Shown piece by piece: positions 33,130 to 35,704 of a stretch of 35,704 nt of DNA. Position 1 is the first letter of the stretch, and every line of letters starts with the position of its first letter. The stretch is from contig CALJVJ010000026.1 in the NCBI GenBank assembly GCA_937974625.1, positions 1 through 35,704 on the forward strand. Reading direction: 5' to 3'. A model generated the notes under the pieces. That model was not told where the DNA came from and did no database searches. It worked only from the letters and a program-made list of their open reading frames with translations. Origin of the DNA: an uncultured Saprospiraceae bacterium (GTDB lineage: Bacteria > Bacteroidota > Bacteroidia > Chitinophagales > Saprospiraceae). The position numbers were made by a program, and so were the translations under genes.

Positions 33130-33843
33130 ATGTCTGATTTACCTAATAGTCTTGCACTTCCTTTCTATTTGCCGATAATATTTGGTCTAGCATCACTTTA
33201 TACGCTTATCCAATTTTATAGAATTATTAGTAAATCTAAAGGGTTTAGTTCCAAAGCCAATTTGATTATTGGTGGTTTGATTGTTTGGATAGGTTTACAA
33301 GCTATGTTGTCCTTAAGCCATTTTTATACAATAAAAACAATGACTAGCCCACCCCGATTTTTGTTAGCTTTTTTCCCAATTTTATTATTCATGGTATCGG
33401 TATTCATAAGTAAACAAGGCAGGAAGTTTGTAGATAGTTTACCTCTTTTGCCTATTACTTGGTTAAATGTTGTTCGAATTCCTGTAGAATTTTGTTTGTA
33501 TTGGTTATTTTTAGATAAAGCAGTTCCTGAATTAATGACTTTTTCCGGTCGAAATTTTGATATTTTAGCGGGGCTAACAGCGCCATTTGTAGCTTATTTT
33601 GGCATTAAGAATGGTCAATTAAATCGTAAATTCCTTTTGGCCTGGAATGTTGTCTCTCTAGGTTTATTAGTATTCATCATATTTAATGGCTTACTTTCTG
33701 CTCCAACGGTTTTACAACAATTTGCATTTGAACAACCGAATATCGCTTTAGCTTATTTTCCCTTTGTATTATTACCAGCTTTAATTGTTCCCGTGGTATT
33801 ATTTGGACATTTTGTATCAATTCGTCAATTGTCTAGCAAATAA
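33130..33843 (+). CDS. hypothetical integral membrane protein, probably MarR-controlled
   Basis: The start at 33130 gives 237 residues with about seven membrane helices, among them LIIGGLIVWIGLQAML, FLLAFFPILLFMVSVFI and FVLLPALIVPVVLFGHF. A longer in-frame start at 33019 is unlikely, since it would lie inside the MarR gene and translate through the palindrome. I recognise no transporter or enzyme signature. The next-door MarR regulator and operator suggest an inducible role, perhaps in response to a toxic or aromatic compound, but this is inference. Confidence 0.75.
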   Translation: MSDLPNSLALPFYLPIIFGLASLYTLIQFYRIISKSKGFSSKANLIIGGLIVWIGLQAMLSLSHFYTIKTMTSPPRFLLAFFPILLFMVSVFISKQGRKFVDSLPLLPITWLNVVRIPVEFCLYWLFLDKAVPELMTFSGRNFDILAGLTAPFVAYFGIKNGQLNRKFLLAWNVVSLGLLVFIIFNGLLSAPTVLQQFAFEQPNIALAYFPFVLLPALIVPVVLFGHFVSIRQLSSK

Positions 33844-33951
33844 AATTATAGCTAGGATTGCATCCCAAATGAATTAATTGAGGTTCACAATTTCACGAAT
33901 CTTTATTTTATATTTTAAGCTTACCCTGATAATACCCCAAGAAGCGCAGCT
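33844..33951. other. junction between host genes and the small-gene island
   Basis: AT-rich spacer with no gene. After about 33930 the base composition shifts to richer GC. The frame of the disrupted gene at 33952 is already open from 33919, which suggests that its original start region has been altered. Confidence 0.35.
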
Positions 33952-34197
33952 ATAACAACCAAATTTCAAACGGATAGAATCGTTATTCAAATTTCAGAGA
34001 ATCGAGATTTTGAGATTTGCGACGAAGAGGGATTTTGTCTCGTTTCTACGGATTGCGGAAAATTCAACTTTTACATTTTTGAGTATTTAGGAGATACGCT
34101 TGCTTATACGTATATGCCAACGAGCGAACAGCTGGGCGAATGTTTTGATTCCTATATCCTCAAAGCCAAGATTCGAAAACCCTAAACCCCTACCCTA

Positions 34198-34422
34198 GTG
34201 CCTATGCAGCTAGTCAGCCGCCACAAAGACCAGACACCTAGCAGCACAGGCACACCCGCAGCAGTAGCCCAAAACCATCAGCAGCAAAGCTGCTAGGTGG
34301 TTTGGGCCACTGCTCAAAGCCAACCCGCTCCAAAGTAAATCGGAAACGATGGTGAGCCAACGCGCGGAAGTAGACACCTACGGCATAGCCGCACTTCGTG
34401 CGAGTACCTTGGTGGCCACTTC
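34198..34422. repeat. three consecutive GC-rich imperfect hairpins
   Basis: Hairpin 1 (34198-34253) pairs GTGCCTATGCAGCTAG with CTAGCAGCACAGGCAC. Hairpin 2 (34261-34313) pairs GCAGTAGCCCAAAACC with GGTTTGGGCCACTGC and closes around GCAGCAAAGCTGC. Hairpin 3 (34366-34422) pairs GGAAGTAGACACC with GGTGGCCACTTCC and holds an inner GCACTTCGTGC. The block is much richer in GC than its surroundings. It could be a structured RNA, a folded recombination site or an origin. No known RNA family was recognised. Confidence 0.65.
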
Positions 34423-34445
34423 CCCACCCTACGCACTTAATACGG

Positions 34446-34559
34446 GTATCACTGTATCAAAAAAAAGGTTGCTAGGAATTAGCATTGGAAAGCCTTATTT
34501 TTGGTTACTAATTTTCTTAATTACTGTATCACGTTAAACACTAGTTTGTTTTGATACAG
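34446..34559. promoter_or_regulatory. repeated TGTATCA words upstream of a small ORF
   Basis: GTATCA occurs at 34446, 34454 and 34526 on the plus strand, and TGATAC occurs at 34552. CTGTATCAAAA at 34452-34462 and TTTTGATACAG at 34549-34559 are perfect inverted copies. The last copy ends 28 bases before the ATG at 34588. Repeated, oriented words of this kind suit a cluster of protein binding sites controlling the ORF. Confidence 0.5.
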
Positions 34560-34587
34560 AAATCCAGAAATAATTAAATATAAAATC

Positions 34588-34902
34588 ATGGCAGCATTAT
34601 TTTACATTACTTCACCAGAAGTAAATTATACTAAAACTTGGCACATAGGCGCTAAACCCAATTTAAGCAAAGAAGAAATTGAAAACCTAGAGAAAGTGGA
34701 AATTGATGGAGACGAGGCTCAGTTTTTATATGGCTTTGGAATTAAATTTGACCATCCTAGAGTACATACCTTAAAAGGGAATGAAGCTAAAATGTATGTT
34801 ATTATTGCCTTATGTCTTTATGGCGAAAATTCAACCTATGAAGATACAGAAGGAAAAATAAACACCTATTTAAAAGGAGACTCGAATCCTAAGCTTAATT
34901 AA
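34588..34902 (+). CDS. hypothetical small protein inside the inserted cassette
   Basis: The 104-residue product is acidic, with no signal peptide or membrane helix. It contains MAALFYITSPEVNY at the start and a KMYVIIALCLYGEN strand later. I recognise no family. It is the only ORF with good coding character in the inserted segment and has its own upstream repeated words, so it is probably the cassette's payload. A role cannot be assigned. Confidence 0.6.
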   Translation: MAALFYITSPEVNYTKTWHIGAKPNLSKEEIENLEKVEIDGDEAQFLYGFGIKFDHPRVHTLKGNEAKMYVIIALCLYGENSTYEDTEGKINTYLKGDSNPKLN

Positions 34903-35026
34903 TCCAAGATTTTCGAATCTCGATTGGTGTCACTTGTTCCGGAATAATTCGAATTCTAGAAACTGGTTACGTAGGAGATTGGAGCGGGAACTTTGAACCT
35001 AGTATCATTTATCAAGAAACAGAATC

Positions 35027-35227
35027 ATGAAAATTGTAAAATTCTTTTTTAAGAATCTTCATAAGATTCACGAAAAACACAAAATTGAGGAATCGGAGGA
35101 AGCTAAAGACTTTTCAGATATTTGGTCTAACACCACGGAGCAAGGGAAAAAAGAGATAGGAAAAGAACTAAGCGGAATCTCAAAATTAACGACTAGAAAA
35201 TTAGGCACTAAGCCTGCTGATAATTAG
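35027..35227 (+). CDS. hypothetical small charged protein
   Basis: The 66-residue product is rich in lysine and glutamate and mostly helical, with no recognised domain. Its ATG overlaps the stop of the disrupted gene (ATGA), so translation was coupled to it. It ends with TAG. The next small gene starts 18 bases later in the same frame. It probably belongs to the same compact operon, perhaps of phage or plasmid origin. Confidence 0.6.
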   Translation: MKIVKFFFKNLHKIHEKHKIEESEEAKDFSDIWSNTTEQGKKEIGKELSGISKLTTRKLGTKPADN

Positions 35228-35245
35228 AAACTAAAACCCAGCACC

Positions 35246-35446
35246 ATGCTAACAATCACCAAACTCTATTATTCCGATACCTAGTATAAAGGTATCTATG
35301 AAGCCATCGACGAAAACGGGAAACGGTGGAGCTGGGTTCAATTCGTCGAATTGGAACTCGGAACAGGTTCCCCGTTTCCAGATGTCGGCGACCAGGTGCC
35401 GAATCCTTTAACTAAATACTTGAACCAGAAAAGGCGTAACCAATGA
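35246..35446 (+). pseudogene. small gene with in-frame amber codon
   Basis: The frame begins MLTITKLYYSDT and meets TAG at 35282-35284 (codon 13). It then continues without another stop for 53 codons, with coding character (YKGIYEAIDENGKRWSW, then LELGTGSPFPDVGDQVPNP), to TGA at 35444-35446. No in-frame ATG follows the amber codon. A single CAG-to-TAG change would explain it. The TGA overlaps the start codon of the next gene (ATGA). It is probably recently inactivated. Amber readthrough or suppression is possible but not shown. Confidence 0.65.
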
Positions 35447-35652
35447 CCATAATCATCAAACCCAATTCCATGAGGCAATGGATGGACTGGACCGAGCGAC
35501 TGGAGGATGCTGGTTGCGAGTGGAAAGCCATTCCTTCCACGAACCAAAACGCTAAAACGGAACAGGCTGCACTTTCCAGTATTCAGTTGGATAAGCTAGA
35601 TGCGGAATATATTTTGGGGGTGGTGATTTTAGCGGATGAATTTAATAACTAG
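35443..35652 (+). CDS. hypothetical small protein
   Basis: The 69-residue product starts MTIIIKPNSMRQWMDWTERL and ends DAEYILGVVILADEFNN. It has no signal peptide and no recognised domain. Its ATG lies on the TGA of the preceding broken gene, showing tight coupling. It ends in TAG, and a hairpin follows at 35673-35700. Confidence 0.55.
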   Translation: MTIIIKPNSMRQWMDWTERLEDAGCEWKAIPSTNQNAKTEQAALSSIQLDKLDAEYILGVVILADEFNN

Positions 35653-35672
35653 TCTATAAGCTACTTTTTTCG

Positions 35673-35700
35673 ATTTCGCATAATACCCAGAGTGCGAAAT
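35673..35700. terminator. possible hairpin at the end of the small-gene operon
   Basis: ATTTCGCA and TGCGAAAT form an 8-base perfect stem with a 12-base loop, 20 bases after the last stop codon. A T-run precedes the hairpin rather than following it, and the window ends four bases later, so its role as a terminator is uncertain. Confidence 0.4.
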
Positions 35701-35704
35701 AATT

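Larger units (their letters stand above)
34178..34911. mobile_element. inserted cassette flanked by TTCGAA direct repeats
   Basis: The segment sits inside the small gene described at 33952. TTCGAA occurs at 34172-34177 and again at 34912-34917, and the longer words CCAAGATT-CGAA and CCAAGATTTTCGAA also match on the two sides. Removing one repeat plus the segment (734 bases plus 6) restores the open frame. It carries three GC-rich hairpins, a set of TGTATCA words and one small ORF. It has no terminal inverted repeats and no transposase. It is not recognised as a group I or group II intron, because the ends do not fit. Its mechanism of entry is unknown. Confidence 0.6.
33952..35030 (+). pseudogene. 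small gene interrupted by a 734-base insertion
   Basis: The left part (33952-34173) translates to a beta-rich peptide with TDRIVIQISENRDFEI and FYIFEYLGDTLAYTYMPT, ending SYILKAKI. It then meets a stop at 34183. The right part (34914-35030) is open without a start and gives RISIGVTCSGIIRILETG and GDWSGNFEPSIIYQ, ending in TGA. Joined at the shared TTCGAA, the two parts form one continuous frame of about 112 residues. The expected start position is ATA at 33952, perhaps a mutated ATG, so the gene may have more than one lesion. Its stop overlaps the next start codon (ATGA), which argues that it was once part of a coupled operon. No family was recognised. Confidence 0.7.

Noticed and set aside
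34187-34445. Integron attC site or CALIN-type cassette array
   Set aside because: Small ORFs with palindromes suggested it, but the expected GTTRRRY and RYYYAAC core boxes were not found at the hairpin ends, and the hairpins lie before rather than after the ORF.
34349-34537. Open frame of 62 codons across the GC-rich hairpins
   Set aside because: It overlaps the third hairpin and the repeated TGTATCA words, and its length is explained by the GC-rich palindromic composition. It shows no protein-like features.
34174-34913. Self-splicing intron in the split small gene
   Set aside because: The segment does not start with the GUGYG of group II introns, and the group I rules (U before, G at the end) do not give an in-frame junction. 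The TTCGAA repeats fit an insertion better.

Overview
The window looks like a chromosomal segment of a low-GC Bacteroidota, possibly of the Saprospirales type. Two proteins end in type IX secretion (T9SS) sorting domains, several are lipoproteins, and Shine-Dalgarno sites are weak or absent. DUF1501, DUF1553 and DUF1800 proteins and Planctomycete-type cytochrome c domains are abundant. No tRNA, rRNA or CRISPR array was seen.

Positions 1-12960 hold a uronic-acid and polysaccharide locus. An alpha-glucuronidase-like lipoprotein is followed by a heme-binding dehydrogenase-like lipoprotein. A GntR/FCD regulator points the other way. Then come a GH28 protein without a signal peptide, a sodium:solute symporter overlapping it by one base, a myo-inositol oxygenase and a GH92 lipoprotein. 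The same 17-base perfect palindrome, with a FadR-type core, lies just upstream of both the glucuronidase-like gene and the GH28 gene. This suggests that the GntR protein controls both transcription units. There is no SusC/SusD pair.

Positions 13022-27151 hold three DUF1501-centred gene pairs. The first is a membrane-anchored cytochrome/DUF1549/DUF1553 protein with a DUF1501 protein on the minus strand. The second is a lipoprotein version with a LamG-like insert, overlapping its DUF1501 partner, on the plus strand. The third is a DUF1800/DUF1501 pair on the minus strand, whose DUF1501 member carries both a Tat-like signal and a T9SS domain. Two copies of a MITE-like repeat bracket the first cytochrome gene. 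One copy fills the whole gap between the two genes of that pair.

Positions 27892-33843 hold a 1326-residue secreted protein with two C-type-lectin-like domains, a strong hairpin terminator, a DUF1569 gene, and a MarR regulator followed by a membrane protein. Matching palindromes sit before the MarR gene and between the two genes.

Positions 33900-35704 form an unusual compact island of very small genes with richer GC. One gene is cut by an insertion of about 734 bases that carries three GC-rich hairpins and its own small ORF. Removing the insertion restores a continuous reading frame. A second small gene has an in-frame amber codon. Stop/start overlaps between the small genes are still intact, so the decay looks recent. 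The island's function and origin could not be recognised.
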